64,000 bases of DNA. Source: Sphingomonas sp. A2-49 (GTDB taxonomy: Bacteria > Pseudomonadota > Alphaproteobacteria > Sphingomonadales > Sphingomonadaceae). Both the position numbers and the translations under genes were made by a program. This document shows, piece by piece, positions 8,751 through 17,559 of this stretch (its first letter is position 1; every line of letters begins with the position of its first letter). The notes beneath the pieces were generated by a model. That model saw only the letters and a list, made by a program, of their open reading frames with translations. It did not search any database and was not told the origin of the DNA. The stretch lies in contig NZ_JAJLPA010000004.1 of NCBI RefSeq assembly GCF_025548555.1, positions 1 through 64,000 of the forward strand, in the 5' to 3' direction.

Positions 8751-9461
8751 TCAGCGGACGCGGGGGCCGCCGAAGGGCAACGGCGGCGGCGGGCGGCGGT
8801 CGCGACGCGGCAGCTGCGCCTGATAGGCGTGCCCGCAATGCGCGACGCAATAGGGGAAACCGGGGTTCACCTTTTCGCCGCAGAAGTGGAAGTCGGGCTC
8901 GCCCGGGTGGCCGAGCGGCCATTTGCAGATACGGTCGTTGAGGTCGAGCAAGGTCGTCTTCCCCGCGATCTCGGCCGACGGCTTCGCCGGCACCAGGCGG
9001 CGCGGCGGTGCCGGGGTGGACGGCGGCTGCTGCTCGCCGGGCGACTGGCGGACGAACCCGCCCGGGCCGACCGACCGCAGGATCGGCTGCGGCTCGCGCA
9101 CCGGCGCCGGTGCGGCGACGACCTCGTCCTCGTCCTCGTCCGCATCGTCCTCCTCGACCGCGGCGACCACCGGCTCGGGAGCGGGCGCGGGCGCGGGACG
9201 CGGCGGCGCAGGCGGCGGTGGCGGCGGCGCGGCGACCACGGGCTCGACCGGTGGCGGCGCCGGCACGGGCGCCGGAGCGGCGGCCACGACGGGCTCGTTC
9301 GGCTTCACCGGCGACGGACGCGACTGGAGACCCAGGCGATGCGCCTTGCCGATCACCGCATTGCGGCTGACGCCACCCAGCGCCTCGGCGATCTGGCTGG
9401 CGGTCTGCCCCGCCTCCCACATCGTCTTGAGCGTGTCGATCCGCTCTTCGGTCCAGGACAT
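8751..9461 (-). CDS. gcrA: Cell-cycle regulator GcrA
   Basis: The 236-residue protein is the alphaproteobacterial cofactor of sigma70 RNA polymerase that activates promoters carrying methylated GANTC sites. The N-terminal HTH (residues 1-45, MSWTEERIDTLKTMWEAG) is the conserved DNA-binding part. A long Ala/Pro-rich and acidic linker (about 50-165) is lineage-variable. The conserved C-terminal segment with Cys and His residues (about 185-225, including CKWPLGHPGEPDFHFCG) binds the polymerase. The start is placed at MSWTEERI, the family N-terminus. The linker makes this protein longer than Caulobacter GcrA (about 170 aa). Confidence 0.93.
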   Translation of the reverse strand: MSWTEERIDTLKTMWEAGQTASQIAEALGGVSRNAVIGKAHRLGLQSRPSPVKPNEPVVAAAPAPVPAPPPVEPVVAAPPPPPPAPPRPAPAPAPEPVVAAVEEDDADEDEDEVVAAPAPVREPQPILRSVGPGGFVRQSPGEQQPPSTPAPPRRLVPAKPSAEIAGKTTLLDLNDRICKWPLGHPGEPDFHFCGEKVNPGFPYCVAHCGHAYQAQLPRRDRRPPPPLPFGGPRVR

Positions 9462-9525
9462 TCTTGCATTCCTCACTCTCGCGCCGGGTTGCAGGCGGCT
9501 GCCGCTGCGGTTACCCGCTTCGCGT

Positions 9526-10380
9526 ATGAGCAGCCAGCCCCCAATCGGCGACATCCAATCGGCGATCCGGTCCGCACCCGGCGTGCCGGTGATCCGGAAC
9601 GTGAACTGGGGCGGCCTGAAGACCCTCTATGTGAAGGAGGTGCGCCGGTTCTTCAAGGTCCACCTCCAGACGGTGTGGGCGCCGGCGATCACGACCCTGC
9701 TGTTCCTGATCGTCTTCACGATCGCGACGGGGGCGAAAAGCCCGGTGCACGTCGGGGGGATCGTCGTGCCCTTCGCCGATTTCATCGCCCCCGGCCTCAT
9801 CATCAGCCAGGGCATGATGGGCCCCGCCTTCGCCAACGCGAGCTTCTCGCTGCTGGTCGGCAAGATCCAGGGCACGATCGTCGACTATCTCCAGCCGCCG
9901 CTGTCGACCGGCGAGCTGCTCGCCGCGCTGGTCGGTGGCGCGATGACGCGCGCATTCATCGTCGGCTTCATCTGCTGGTGCGCGATGGCGCTGTACCCGG
10001 GTGTCCACGTCACCCCGGTCCACCCGCTCGCGATCCTGTGGTTCGGGTTCCTCGGCGCCGCGTTCCTCGCCTTTCTCGGCGTGCTGACGTCGATCTGGGC
10101 GGAAAAGTTCGATCATGCCGCCGCGGTCACCAACTTCGTGATCGCGCCGCTGTCGCTGCTGTCGGGGACCTTCTATTCGGTCGACCGCCTGGCGCCCGCC
10201 TTCCGCGCGTTCAGCCACGCCAATCCGTTCTTCTACATCATTTCGGGGTTCCGATACGGCTTCCTCGGCGCCGCCGATTCGCCCGTCATGACCGGCAGCA
10301 TCGCGATCCTGGGCGCCGACGTGGTATTGGGCGTCGTCTGCTACACGCTGCTGCGCAAGGGCTGGAAGCTCAAGAACTGA
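9526..10380 (+). CDS. ABC-2 type transporter permease
   Basis: The 284-residue integral membrane protein has about six hydrophobic segments and the ABC-2 fold. An N-terminal cytoplasmic helix (VKEVRRFFKVHLQTV) precedes TM1, and the conserved GTFYSVDRLAP and NPFFYII blocks lie near the C-terminal half. It resembles NodJ/YadH-type export permeases. The cognate ATPase is normally adjacent, but none is encoded on either side here, so the partner is elsewhere or lost. It is divergent from gcrA with a 64-bp gap. Substrate unknown. Confidence 0.85.
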   Translation: MSSQPPIGDIQSAIRSAPGVPVIRNVNWGGLKTLYVKEVRRFFKVHLQTVWAPAITTLLFLIVFTIATGAKSPVHVGGIVVPFADFIAPGLIISQGMMGPAFANASFSLLVGKIQGTIVDYLQPPLSTGELLAALVGGAMTRAFIVGFICWCAMALYPGVHVTPVHPLAILWFGFLGAAFLAFLGVLTSIWAEKFDHAAAVTNFVIAPLSLLSGTFYSVDRLAPAFRAFSHANPFFYIISGFRYGFLGAADSPVMTGSIAILGADVVLGVVCYTLLRKGWKLKN

Positions 10381-10386
10381 CCCGCC

Positions 10387-10887
10387 TCACCGCGGGTCGT
10401 CGCTGAGCAGGCCGTAGAGCAACGTGTCGCGTACGCCGATATGCGTCCGCCATTCGCCACGCAGTCGCCCCTCGCAGGTAAAGCCCAGCGCCTCCAGCAG
10501 GCGGATCGACGCGGTATTGTCGGGATCGGTATCGGCGAAGATGCGCCGGTATCCCGCGGCGAACCGCTCCGCGATCGCCGCCGCCACCGCCTCGCGCGCG
10601 ATGCCGTGGCCCCGTGCCGCGTGGACGAACAGATAGCCGATCTCGGTCACCTCCGGGCGACGATCATGGACCGAGACGAAGCCCGCCACGCGCCCGTCGT
10701 GCACGACCGACCAGGCGCTGCCGTCCGCCAGATACGCCCGCAACGCATCGATGTCCTCGAACGGCGCGCACGACCACCAGCGCATCGCCGCGGCGTCCGC
10801 CATGGTCGCAAACAGCGCATCGGCATCGTCGGCCACGGGCGGGCGCAGGGTCAGCCGCGCCGTCGTCAGAGTCGGCAGCGCGTTCAC
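10387..10887 (-). CDS. GNAT family N-acetyltransferase (RimJ/RimL-like)
   Basis: The 166-residue protein is a single GNAT domain. It opens with the LPTLTTARLTLRPP strand typical of the RimJ/RimL subgroup, has an acetyl-CoA loop HAARGHGIAREA, and ends with NTASIRLLEALGF. It probably acetylates a protein N-terminus or a small amine; the substrate is unknown. It starts at GTG (10885-10887), and this codon overlaps the lysR stop as GTGA. That makes it the last member of the coupled block metZ-apaG-lysR-GNAT. Confidence 0.85.
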   Translation of the reverse strand: MNALPTLTTARLTLRPPVADDADALFATMADAAAMRWWSCAPFEDIDALRAYLADGSAWSVVHDGRVAGFVSVHDRRPEVTEIGYLFVHAARGHGIAREAVAAAIAERFAAGYRRIFADTDPDNTASIRLLEALGFTCEGRLRGEWRTHIGVRDTLLYGLLSDDPR

Positions 10888-11687
10888 GCGGTCAGCGCAT
10901 CCACCAGCGCGCGCACCTTGGCCTGTCGCCATTGCGGCAGCGGCGCGACCAGCCAATAGCCGCATCGCGACGGCTGCGGATCGCCGATCACCGCGACGGC
11001 GCCGGTCGCGATCGCCTGCGCGGCGAGCAGTTCGGGCACCGTCGTCCGGCCCAGCCCGGCGGCGGCGGCATCGATCGCCAGCCCGGCATCGGCGACCCGC
11101 ACCAGCGCGCCGCCATCCCCGCCGGGACAGCCGGGCCAGCCGATGACCGTCTCGCCGGCACCCGACGCCGCGATCGTCACCATGCCCTCCGACTCGAGCG
11201 CCTCGCCCTCGTGCTCGCCCGGCCCCTCGCCCCAGCGGATCGCGAGGTCGAGGTTCGCTTCGGTGAAATCGACCGCACCGCCCAGCCCGTTCACGTCGGA
11301 CGCGAGCAGCACGAACCGCAATTCGCCGTCGCGCCGCGCGATCTCGGCAAGGCGGGGCATCAGCCATTTCTCGGTCAGGTCGCGCGGCGCGGCGATCGTC
11401 AGCGACTTGGAGGATTGCCCGGCCTGCATCGCGCGGACCGCTTCCTCGAATTGCAGGAAGCCGTCGCGCAACGGGCCGAGCCCCGCCTCCGCCTCCGGCG
11501 TCAGTTCCAGTCCGCGGGTCGTCCGGCGGAACAGGACGACGCCCAGGGTATCCTCCAGCGCGCGGATCTGCTGCCCGACCGCGGCGGGGGTCACCGCCAG
11601 CTCGTCGGCGGCGCGCGTGAAGCTGAGGTGCCGCGCCGCGGCGTCGAGCACGCGCAGCCCGTTGAGCGGCAGGTGCGTCCGCTTCAC
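10884..11687 (-). CDS. LysR-family transcriptional regulator (GcvA-like)
   Basis: The 267-residue regulator has an N-terminal winged HTH at about residues 6-65 (LPLNGLRVLDAAARHLSFT...). A periplasmic-binding-protein-like effector domain follows; the first strands (SSKSLTIAAPRDLTEKWLM) resemble the GcvA/AmpR branch. It is somewhat short for the family (usually about 300 aa), with the C-terminal subdomain compact. It starts at GTG overlapping the apaG stop (GTGA), and its own stop overlaps the GNAT start. LysR genes are usually divergent from their targets, so translation within this operon is unusual. Confidence 0.88.
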   Translation of the reverse strand: MKRTHLPLNGLRVLDAAARHLSFTRAADELAVTPAAVGQQIRALEDTLGVVLFRRTTRGLELTPEAEAGLGPLRDGFLQFEEAVRAMQAGQSSKSLTIAAPRDLTEKWLMPRLAEIARRDGELRFVLLASDVNGLGGAVDFTEANLDLAIRWGEGPGEHEGEALESEGMVTIAASGAGETVIGWPGCPGGDGGALVRVADAGLAIDAAAAGLGRTTVPELLAAQAIATGAVAVIGDPQPSRCGYWLVAPLPQWRQAKVRALVDALTA

Positions 11688-12082
11688 GAGTCCACCGCGG
11701 GCGCGAACAGCGCGAATTTCGGAATGGCGGCATCGAACGCGACGCCGTCCTCGCCGATCAGGCGATAACTGCCCTGCATCGCCCCGGTCGGCGTCTGGAG
11801 CGGGCAGCCCGACACATAGTCGAAGCTCGCCCCCGGCGCGATCAGCGGCTGTTCGCCGACGACGCCCTCGCCCTCGACCGAATGGCGCGCGCCGCGGCCG
11901 TCGGTGATGATCCAGTGCCGGGTCAGCAATTGCACCGCGCGGTCGGATCCGTTCTCGATCCTGATGTGATAGGCCCAGAACCAGCGCCCGCGCCGCGGCT
12001 CCGACTGTTCGGGCAGGTAGCTGACCGCAACCCGCACGGTCACCCCGTCGGTGGTCGCCGCGTGCGGGAAGAATTCCTTCAC
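11684..12082 (-). CDS. apaG: ApaG/CorD domain protein
   Basis: The 132-residue protein is a single ApaG domain (fibronectin-III-like fold). Conserved blocks include VSYLPEQSEPRRGRWFWAYH, IIENGS-type strands read here as IRIENGSDRAVQLLTRHW, and the PTGAMQGSY motif. ApaG is linked genetically to Co2+/Mg2+ handling and to diadenosine tetraphosphate metabolism, but its biochemical role is unsettled. The start is GTG at 12080-12082, overlapping the metZ stop codon (GTGA). lysR follows with another GTGA overlap. Confidence 0.92.
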   Translation of the reverse strand: MKEFFPHAATTDGVTVRVAVSYLPEQSEPRRGRWFWAYHIRIENGSDRAVQLLTRHWIITDGRGARHSVEGEGVVGEQPLIAPGASFDYVSGCPLQTPTGAMQGSYRLIGEDGVAFDAAIPKFALFAPAVDS

Positions 12083-13284
12083 AGCCCGACCTGCCGCAGC
12101 GCCTGGTCGAGATCGTCGATGACGTCCTGCGGATCCTCCAGGCCGACGTTCAGCCGCAGCATGCCTTCCGTAATGCCCATTTCGAGGCGCTTGTCCTCGG
12201 CGACGCCGGCGTGCGTGGTCGAGGCGGGATGCGTCATCAGCGAGCGCGAATCGCCGATGTTGTTCGAGATATCGACCAGCGCGAGCGCGTCGAGCAGGCC
12301 GTGCGCCTGCGCCCGGTCGGCGACCTCGAACGCGAAGATCGGGCCGGTCGCGACCATCTGGCTCATCGCCAGATCGTGTTGCGGGTGGCTGGCGAGGCCG
12401 GGATGCAGGATCCGCGGCACGCGCGATTCGAGGAAGCGGCCGACCTTCAGCGCGTTGTCGGACTGGCGCATGATGCGCAGGTCGAGCGTCTCCAGCCCCT
12501 TCAGCACCACCCAGGCGTTGAACGGCGACAGCGTCGGCCCGGTATTGCGGGTGAAGGGCAGCAGCGTGTTGCTGATGAAATCCTCGCTGCCGCAGACCGC
12601 GCCGGCGAGCACCCGCCCCTGCCCGTCCATCATCTTGGTCGCCGAATAGGCGGTGACATCCGCGCCGAGATCGAGCGGGCGCTGCAACGCCGGCGTCGCG
12701 AAGGCATTGTCGACCACGCTGACGATGCCGCGTTCGCGCGCGATGCTGCAGACGCTGCGCAGGTCGACCACGTCCATCGTCGGATTGGCCGGCGTTTCGA
12801 AGAAGAACACCTTCGTTTCCGGCCGGACGGCGTCGAGGAACTGCTGCGGATCGCGCGCATCGACGATCGTGGTCGCGATCCCGAATTTCGGCAGCAGTGT
12901 GTCGGTCAGCCAGCGGCACGACCCGAAGGCCGCGCGCCCGCCGACGAGGTGGTCGCCCGCCTGCAACTGGCACAGCAGCACCGCGGTCATCGCCGCCATG
13001 CCGCTCGCCATCGTCCGGCATGCCTCCGCGCCCTCGAGCAGCGCGATGCGCTTTTCCAGCATCTCGACGGTCGGATTCTGGAGCCGGGAATAGGTCATCC
13101 CCTCCTGCTCGCCGGCGAACCGCGCCGCCGCGTCCGACGCCTTGTCGTAGCTGTAGCCGGAGGTGAGGAACAGCGCCTCGCTCGTCTCGCCATATTCGCT
13201 GCGCGCGGTGCCGCCGCGAACCGCGAGCGTGGCGGGGCGCCAATGCGCCGTGATCGAGGGGTCCTGGCCTGCCTTGCGCTTCAT
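12079..13284 (-). CDS. metZ: O-succinylhomoserine sulfhydrylase
   Basis: The 401-residue Cys/Met-metabolism PLP enzyme makes homocysteine from O-succinylhomoserine and sulfide. The PLP lysine is K217 in AYSATKMMDGQGR, and YSRLQNPT near 65 is the family active-site segment. The sequence fits MetZ better than cystathionine gamma-synthase, but the substrate cannot be proven from sequence. The ATG at 13282-13284 is chosen because MKRKAGQDPSITAHWRPAT matches the family N-terminus. Its stop overlaps the apaG start, the first of three consecutive GTGA couplings. Confidence 0.9.
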   Translation of the reverse strand: MKRKAGQDPSITAHWRPATLAVRGGTARSEYGETSEALFLTSGYSYDKASDAAARFAGEQEGMTYSRLQNPTVEMLEKRIALLEGAEACRTMASGMAAMTAVLLCQLQAGDHLVGGRAAFGSCRWLTDTLLPKFGIATTIVDARDPQQFLDAVRPETKVFFFETPANPTMDVVDLRSVCSIARERGIVSVVDNAFATPALQRPLDLGADVTAYSATKMMDGQGRVLAGAVCGSEDFISNTLLPFTRNTGPTLSPFNAWVVLKGLETLDLRIMRQSDNALKVGRFLESRVPRILHPGLASHPQHDLAMSQMVATGPIFAFEVADRAQAHGLLDALALVDISNNIGDSRSLMTHPASTTHAGVAEDKRLEMGITEGMLRLNVGLEDPQDVIDDLDQALRQVGL

Positions 13285-13376
13285 GGCGAGCGCTTTGCCG
13301 GACCCGGGCGGGGGGTGCAAGGGCGGGGACACCGCGAAGGCTTGCCAATCCGCCGCCGCGCGGAGACAAGATCCCC

Positions 13377-14609
13377 GTGCGCCTCCCCACCCGCCCCCTG
13401 CCCGTCGCGCTCCTGTTCGGGCTGGCCGCGCAACTGCTGTTCTGCTGGCGACTGACGACGCCGCATATCCTGGTCTTCGACGAGGTGCATTACGTCCCCG
13501 CCGCGCGGATGCTGCGCGACCTCGCCGGGCCGGTGAACATCGAACATCCCCTGTTCGGCAAGACGCTGATCGCGTTGGGGATGACGATCTTCGGCGACGA
13601 CCCGCTCGGCTGGCGGGCGATGTCGACCGTCGCGGCCAGCACCGTCGTGATGGGCGTGTTCGCGATCCTGTGGCTGACGTTCGGGCGGCTGCGCACCGCC
13701 AGCGTCGGGGCGGCGGTGACGATCCTCGACTTCACCGTGCTGGTGCAGGCGCGTACCGCGATGCTCGACGGCTTCATGGCCGCCTTCGTCGTGACCGGGC
13801 TTGCCGCGCTGCTATGGGCGATGCGCGGCAGTGGCGCGGCGGTCTGGCGGCGCTGGCTGCTGGGCGCGTGCCTGCTCGGCCTCGCGGTCGGCACGAAGTG
13901 GACCGCGCTGCCCTATGTGGGTTTCGCCGGCCTCGCCTTCCTCGTCATGGGCCACCGGCGGCCGGACCTGTGGCCGAAGCTGCCGCGAATCGCCGCGCTG
14001 GCGCTGCTCGGCCTGGTCGTCGCGGCGACCTATGCCGCAACCTTCGCGCCCGCCTTCTTCTACGCCAGCGAGCCGCTGACCTGGCGCACGCTGCTGCCGT
14101 TCCAGGTCGACATGTACCTGCGCCAGACGCAAGTGCTGCCGCCGCACACCTATCAGTCGGGCTGGTGGACGTGGCCGTTCGACTGGCGGCCGGTCTGGTA
14201 CCTCTACGAACCGGTCGACGGGGCGCAGCGCGGCGTGCTGATGCTGGGCAATCCGGCGGTGATGTGGGGGGGACTGCTGGCGGTCGCGGGGTGCCTCGCC
14301 GCGTGGCTGCGCGGCGGCAACCGGGCGGCGGGCGGCATCGCGCTGCTCTGGATCGCCAGCGTCGCGATGTGGGCGTTGATCCCCAAGTCGCTGGGCTTCT
14401 ATTATTATTATTATCTGTCGAGCATCTGGCTCGGCCTGGCGATCGCCGCGGCGTTCGATCACTGGCGCGTCCGCCTGCGCTATTGGGACGAGGCGTTCCT
14501 GGCGCTCTCCGCCGTCCTGTTCATCCACTTCCATCCGATCCTCAGCGCCGCCGCGCTGCGCGGGCCGGGGTCGTTCCACCGCTGGATGTGGCTGTCCAGC
14601 TGGGTCTAG
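13377..14609 (+). CDS. PMT-family (dolichyl-phosphate-mannose protein mannosyltransferase-like) glycosyltransferase
   Basis: The 410-residue protein is polytopic, with about 9-11 membrane segments. The first periplasmic loop carries the catalytic Asp-Glu of the PMT/GT39 family (D35-E36 in VFDEVHYVPAARML), followed by HPLFGK at 57-62, matching the HPPLGK of actinobacterial and fungal PMTs. The enzyme would move mannose, or another sugar, from a polyprenyl phosphate to a periplasmic acceptor. It starts at GTG (13377). It converges, with a 3-bp gap, on a gene for a Dol-P-Man-synthase-like enzyme that could make its donor. A (TAT)n run at about 14400-14415 encodes five consecutive Tyr. Confidence 0.82.
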   Translation: MRLPTRPLPVALLFGLAAQLLFCWRLTTPHILVFDEVHYVPAARMLRDLAGPVNIEHPLFGKTLIALGMTIFGDDPLGWRAMSTVAASTVVMGVFAILWLTFGRLRTASVGAAVTILDFTVLVQARTAMLDGFMAAFVVTGLAALLWAMRGSGAAVWRRWLLGACLLGLAVGTKWTALPYVGFAGLAFLVMGHRRPDLWPKLPRIAALALLGLVVAATYAATFAPAFFYASEPLTWRTLLPFQVDMYLRQTQVLPPHTYQSGWWTWPFDWRPVWYLYEPVDGAQRGVLMLGNPAVMWGGLLAVAGCLAAWLRGGNRAAGGIALLWIASVAMWALIPKSLGFYYYYYLSSIWLGLAIAAAFDHWRVRLRYWDEAFLALSAVLFIHFHPILSAAALRGPGSFHRWMWLSSWV

Positions 14610-14612
14610 CCG

Positions 14613-15710
14613 TCAGTAGCGGCCCCAGACGAATTTCGACGACAGCGCATAATTCCACACCGCGCCGACCAGGATCCCGATCAGCGCCGATGCCGCCGCG
14701 CCGCCGTCGCGGAAATCGTGGACGAAGGCGGCGATGCCGACGTTGGCGACCAGCCCGACCGAACAGACGACGCAGAACGACACCCAGCCGTCGAGCAGCT
14801 GCCGCAGGCCCTTCAACCGCCGGTCGCGATAGGTCAGCGCGTTGTTGAGCAGGAAATTGAACGTCATCGCCGCCGTCGCACCCATGATCTGTGCCGGCAG
14901 GAAACCGCTGCCGAGCAGCATCGCCAGCCCCAGCACCGCCATGTGGACGCCGACGCCGAGCACGCCGATGCCGGAGAACATCGCGAACCGCACCGGCACG
15001 AACCGCCCGAACATGCGGTCGTACAAGGCGATCAGATATTCCATCGCGACGACGTGATCGAGCTTCGATTCGCCCTCCGTCCGGACCCGGAAGGTATAGG
15101 GCAGCTCGGCAAAGCGCAGCGCGACCGGGCTCGCCGTCATCAGGTCGAGCAGGATCTTGAACCCGATCGCCGACAGCTCGGGCGCGAGCCGCCGCGCATG
15201 CGCGGTGCGGATCGCGAAGAAGCCGCTCATCGGATCGCTGAGGTCGCCCTTCAGCACCCGGCGCGACAACTTGGTCGCAAAGGCGGATTTGGCGACGCGG
15301 TCGCGATCCCATTCGCCGGTCCCGCCGCCGTCGACGAAGCGCGATCCGACGACGAGGTCGAGCTCGGGATCGTCGCGCAACAGGTCGAGCATCGCCGGCA
15401 GCAGCGTCTCGTCATGCTGGAGGTCGCCGTCGATCACCGCGACGACCGGCGCCGCGGTGGCGCACATCCCCTCGATACACGCCGACGACAGGCCGCGCCG
15501 GCCGATGCGATGGATCACGCGCACGCGCGGATCGATCCGCCCCAGCTCGCGCGCCGCCTCCGCGGTGCCATCGGGGCTGTCGTCGTCGACGAAGATCGCT
15601 TCCCATCGGCGCCCCGCCAGTGCCTGGTCGAGCTTCGCCACCAGCGTCGGCACGTTCGCGCGTTCGTTGAACGTCGGGATGACGACCGCGATCTCGAGCA
15701 GCGTGCTCAC
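14613..15710 (-). CDS. Polyprenyl-phosphate mannose synthase-like GT2 fused to GtrA membrane domain
   Basis: The 365-residue protein has two parts. Residues 1-235 are a GT2 glycosyltransferase of the DPM1 type ([12 protein letters not shown] at 9-20, DDDSPDG at 42-48, DGDLQHDE at 94-101). Residues about 240-365 are a four-helix GtrA-like membrane domain ending in FVWGRY. Such fusions make a polyprenyl-phosphate sugar from a nucleotide sugar and may help flip it. The start is GTG at 15708-15710, overlapping the leuB stop as GTGA. It is convergent with a PMT-type transferase, its likely downstream user. Confidence 0.85.
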   Translation of the reverse strand: MSTLLEIAVVIPTFNERANVPTLVAKLDQALAGRRWEAIFVDDDSPDGTAEAARELGRIDPRVRVIHRIGRRGLSSACIEGMCATAAPVVAVIDGDLQHDETLLPAMLDLLRDDPELDLVVGSRFVDGGGTGEWDRDRVAKSAFATKLSRRVLKGDLSDPMSGFFAIRTAHARRLAPELSAIGFKILLDLMTASPVALRFAELPYTFRVRTEGESKLDHVVAMEYLIALYDRMFGRFVPVRFAMFSGIGVLGVGVHMAVLGLAMLLGSGFLPAQIMGATAAMTFNFLLNNALTYRDRRLKGLRQLLDGWVSFCVVCSVGLVANVGIAAFVHDFRDGGAAASALIGILVGAVWNYALSSKFVWGRY

Positions 15711-16750
15711 AGGGCGGCGAGCACCGCGTCCCCCATGCGGGAGGTCGTCATGCTGCCGCCTAGGTCGGGGGTGCGCGCGCCGTCGCGGATCGCAGCCGCC
15801 ACCGCCGCGTCGATCCGGTCCGCCGCCGCGGCATCGCCCAGCGAATGGCGCAGCATCATCGCCGCGGACAGGATCGCGGCGCAGGGGTTGGCCTTGCCCT
15901 GCCCGGCGATGTCGGGCGCGGAGCCGTGGATCGGCTCGTACAGGCCCTTGCCCGCGTCATCGAGGCTGGCGGAGGGGAGCATGCCGATCGATCCGGCGCA
16001 CATCGACGCCTGGTCCGACAGGATGTCGCCGAACAGATTGCCGGTGACGATCACGTCGAACTGCCCGGGATTGCGCACCAGCTGCATCGCGGCATTGTCG
16101 ACATACATGTGCGTCAGCGCGACGTCGGGATAGTCCGCCGCCACCTCGATCACCACGTCGCGCCACAATTGCGAGGTTTCGAGCACGTTCGCCTTGTCGA
16201 CCGAGCACAATTGGCCGCGCCGCCGCCGCGCGGTCTCGAACCCGACGCGGGCGATGCGGCGCACCTCCGCCTCGTCGTAGTGCATCGCGTCATAGCCCTC
16301 GCGCAGGCCCGCGGCATTGGTCCGCCGGCCCTTTTCGCCGAAATAGACGTCGCCGTTCAGTTCGCGGACGATGACGAGGTCGATCGCGCGCGCCACGTCC
16401 GGCTTCAGCGCCGACGCATCCTCCAGCCCCGCGAACAGCGTCGCCGGGCGCAGGTTGGAAAACAGGCCGAGGTGCTTGCGCAGGCCCAGGATCGCCTGTT
16501 CGGGTCGCAGCGCGCGTTCGAGCGTATCGCAGCGCGGATCGCCGACCGCGCCGAACAGCAGTGCATCGGCACGGCGCGCCACGTCGAGCGTCGCGTTGGG
16601 CAGCGGGTGGCCGACCGCATGATAGGCGACGCCGCCGACGGGCGCTTCCTCATAGTCCAGGTCCAGATCGAGGGCGTCGAGTATGCGCCGCGCCTGCTCG
16701 ATCACTTCGGGGCCGATGCCGTCGCCCGGCAGGAGTGCGATCAATGCCAT
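15707..16750 (-). CDS. leuB: 3-isopropylmalate dehydrogenase
   Basis: The 347-residue NAD-dependent beta-decarboxylating dehydrogenase acts in leucine synthesis. Diagnostic features are [11 protein letters not shown] at about 6-16, the arginine cluster around the LRPATLF region, [11 protein letters not shown] near 185-195, and the metal-binding [10 protein letters not shown] segment near 240. The start ATG is at 16748-16750; an upstream extension of 12 codons has no family match. leuA, leuC and leuD are not adjacent. Instead, leuB is followed by the GT2-GtrA gene with a GTGA overlap and preceded 28 bp upstream by recO. Confidence 0.95.
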   Translation of the reverse strand: MALIALLPGDGIGPEVIEQARRILDALDLDLDYEEAPVGGVAYHAVGHPLPNATLDVARRADALLFGAVGDPRCDTLERALRPEQAILGLRKHLGLFSNLRPATLFAGLEDASALKPDVARAIDLVIVRELNGDVYFGEKGRRTNAAGLREGYDAMHYDEAEVRRIARVGFETARRRRGQLCSVDKANVLETSQLWRDVVIEVAADYPDVALTHMYVDNAAMQLVRNPGQFDVIVTGNLFGDILSDQASMCAGSIGMLPSASLDDAGKGLYEPIHGSAPDIAGQGKANPCAAILSAAMMLRHSLGDAAAADRIDAAVAAAIRDGARTPDLGGSMTTSRMGDAVLAAL

Positions 16751-16778
16751 GGCGCTCGCCTTGCCGCGCCGTCGCGGC

Positions 16779-17510
16779 TCACGCAACCGCCCTTTTCAGC
16801 ATCGCCACCAGCCGCTCGCGCGCGACCAGCGGATCGGCACGGCGATCGACCAGCAGGTCGCGGGCGATGAAATGGCCGGTGATCGCGAGCCCTGCAAAGA
16901 TGTCGGGCCAGTCCGCCGCGCCGCCCGCCGCGAGGAACGCCGGCAACGGCAGCAGCCGCGCCTCATAGCCGTGCGCCGCGCCGCGGCACACCGCGCCGCC
17001 GCTGCGCGGGCTGACATAGTCGAGGTCGGCGACGCCGCCGGTGACGACGCAGGCGGTCAGGTCGAGCCCGAAGCCGAGTTCCGCGAGCAGCAGCAGCTCG
17101 TAGCGCGCCAGCACGCTCGCCCAGCCGCGCGCCGATGGCGCCGCCTCGATCGCGTCGAGCACGGCGCCGAGCGCGTCGTAGACGCGCGGATAGGGCTGCG
17201 CCTCCGGCAGGGCGGTGGCGGTCAGCGCGGTGACCCAGGCAAGCGCGGCGGCGGCGAGCGGTTCGCCGTGCAGCGCGGCGCGGCTGTGGACGGGCTCGAT
17301 CGTCAGCGCCGCCAGCTGTTCGCCGGTCCGCGCCCGCCATTCGCCGGCGATACCGTTGGCGGGTTGCAGGACGGGACGCATCTGGCGCGAGCGGCCGCCA
17401 CGGACATAGCCCGGCTGCACCCCGTCGCCGCGGGTCAGCGCGCGCACGACCGCGCCATGTTCGCCATGCGCGCGGACGGCGAGGACGATGGCTTCGGCGC
17501 GCAGGTGCAT
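16779..17510 (-). CDS. recO: DNA repair protein RecO
   Basis: The 243-residue protein is the recombination mediator of the RecFOR pathway, which loads RecA on SSB-coated gaps. The N-terminal OB-fold begins [22 protein letters not shown] and includes the conserved GYVRGGRSR. The helical C-terminal domain contains the [16 protein letters not shown] block, where the aligned family segment is highly conserved. It lies within a minus-strand run of deacetylase, acyltransferase, recO, leuB and GT2. Confidence 0.92.
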   Translation of the reverse strand: MHLRAEAIVLAVRAHGEHGAVVRALTRGDGVQPGYVRGGRSRQMRPVLQPANGIAGEWRARTGEQLAALTIEPVHSRAALHGEPLAAAALAWVTALTATALPEAQPYPRVYDALGAVLDAIEAAPSARGWASVLARYELLLLAELGFGLDLTACVVTGGVADLDYVSPRSGGAVCRGAAHGYEARLLPLPAFLAAGGAADWPDIFAGLAITGHFIARDLLVDRRADPLVARERLVAMLKRAVA

Positions 17511-17559
17511 GGCGCCGATATAGGCGCTCGCGGCCGCCGCGTCGTCCCCCGCGATGCCG

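Noticed and set aside
14400..14416. TAT microsatellite as a phase-variation tract
   Set aside because: The unit is 3 bp, so slippage would not shift the frame of the PMT gene. It would only change a Tyr run.
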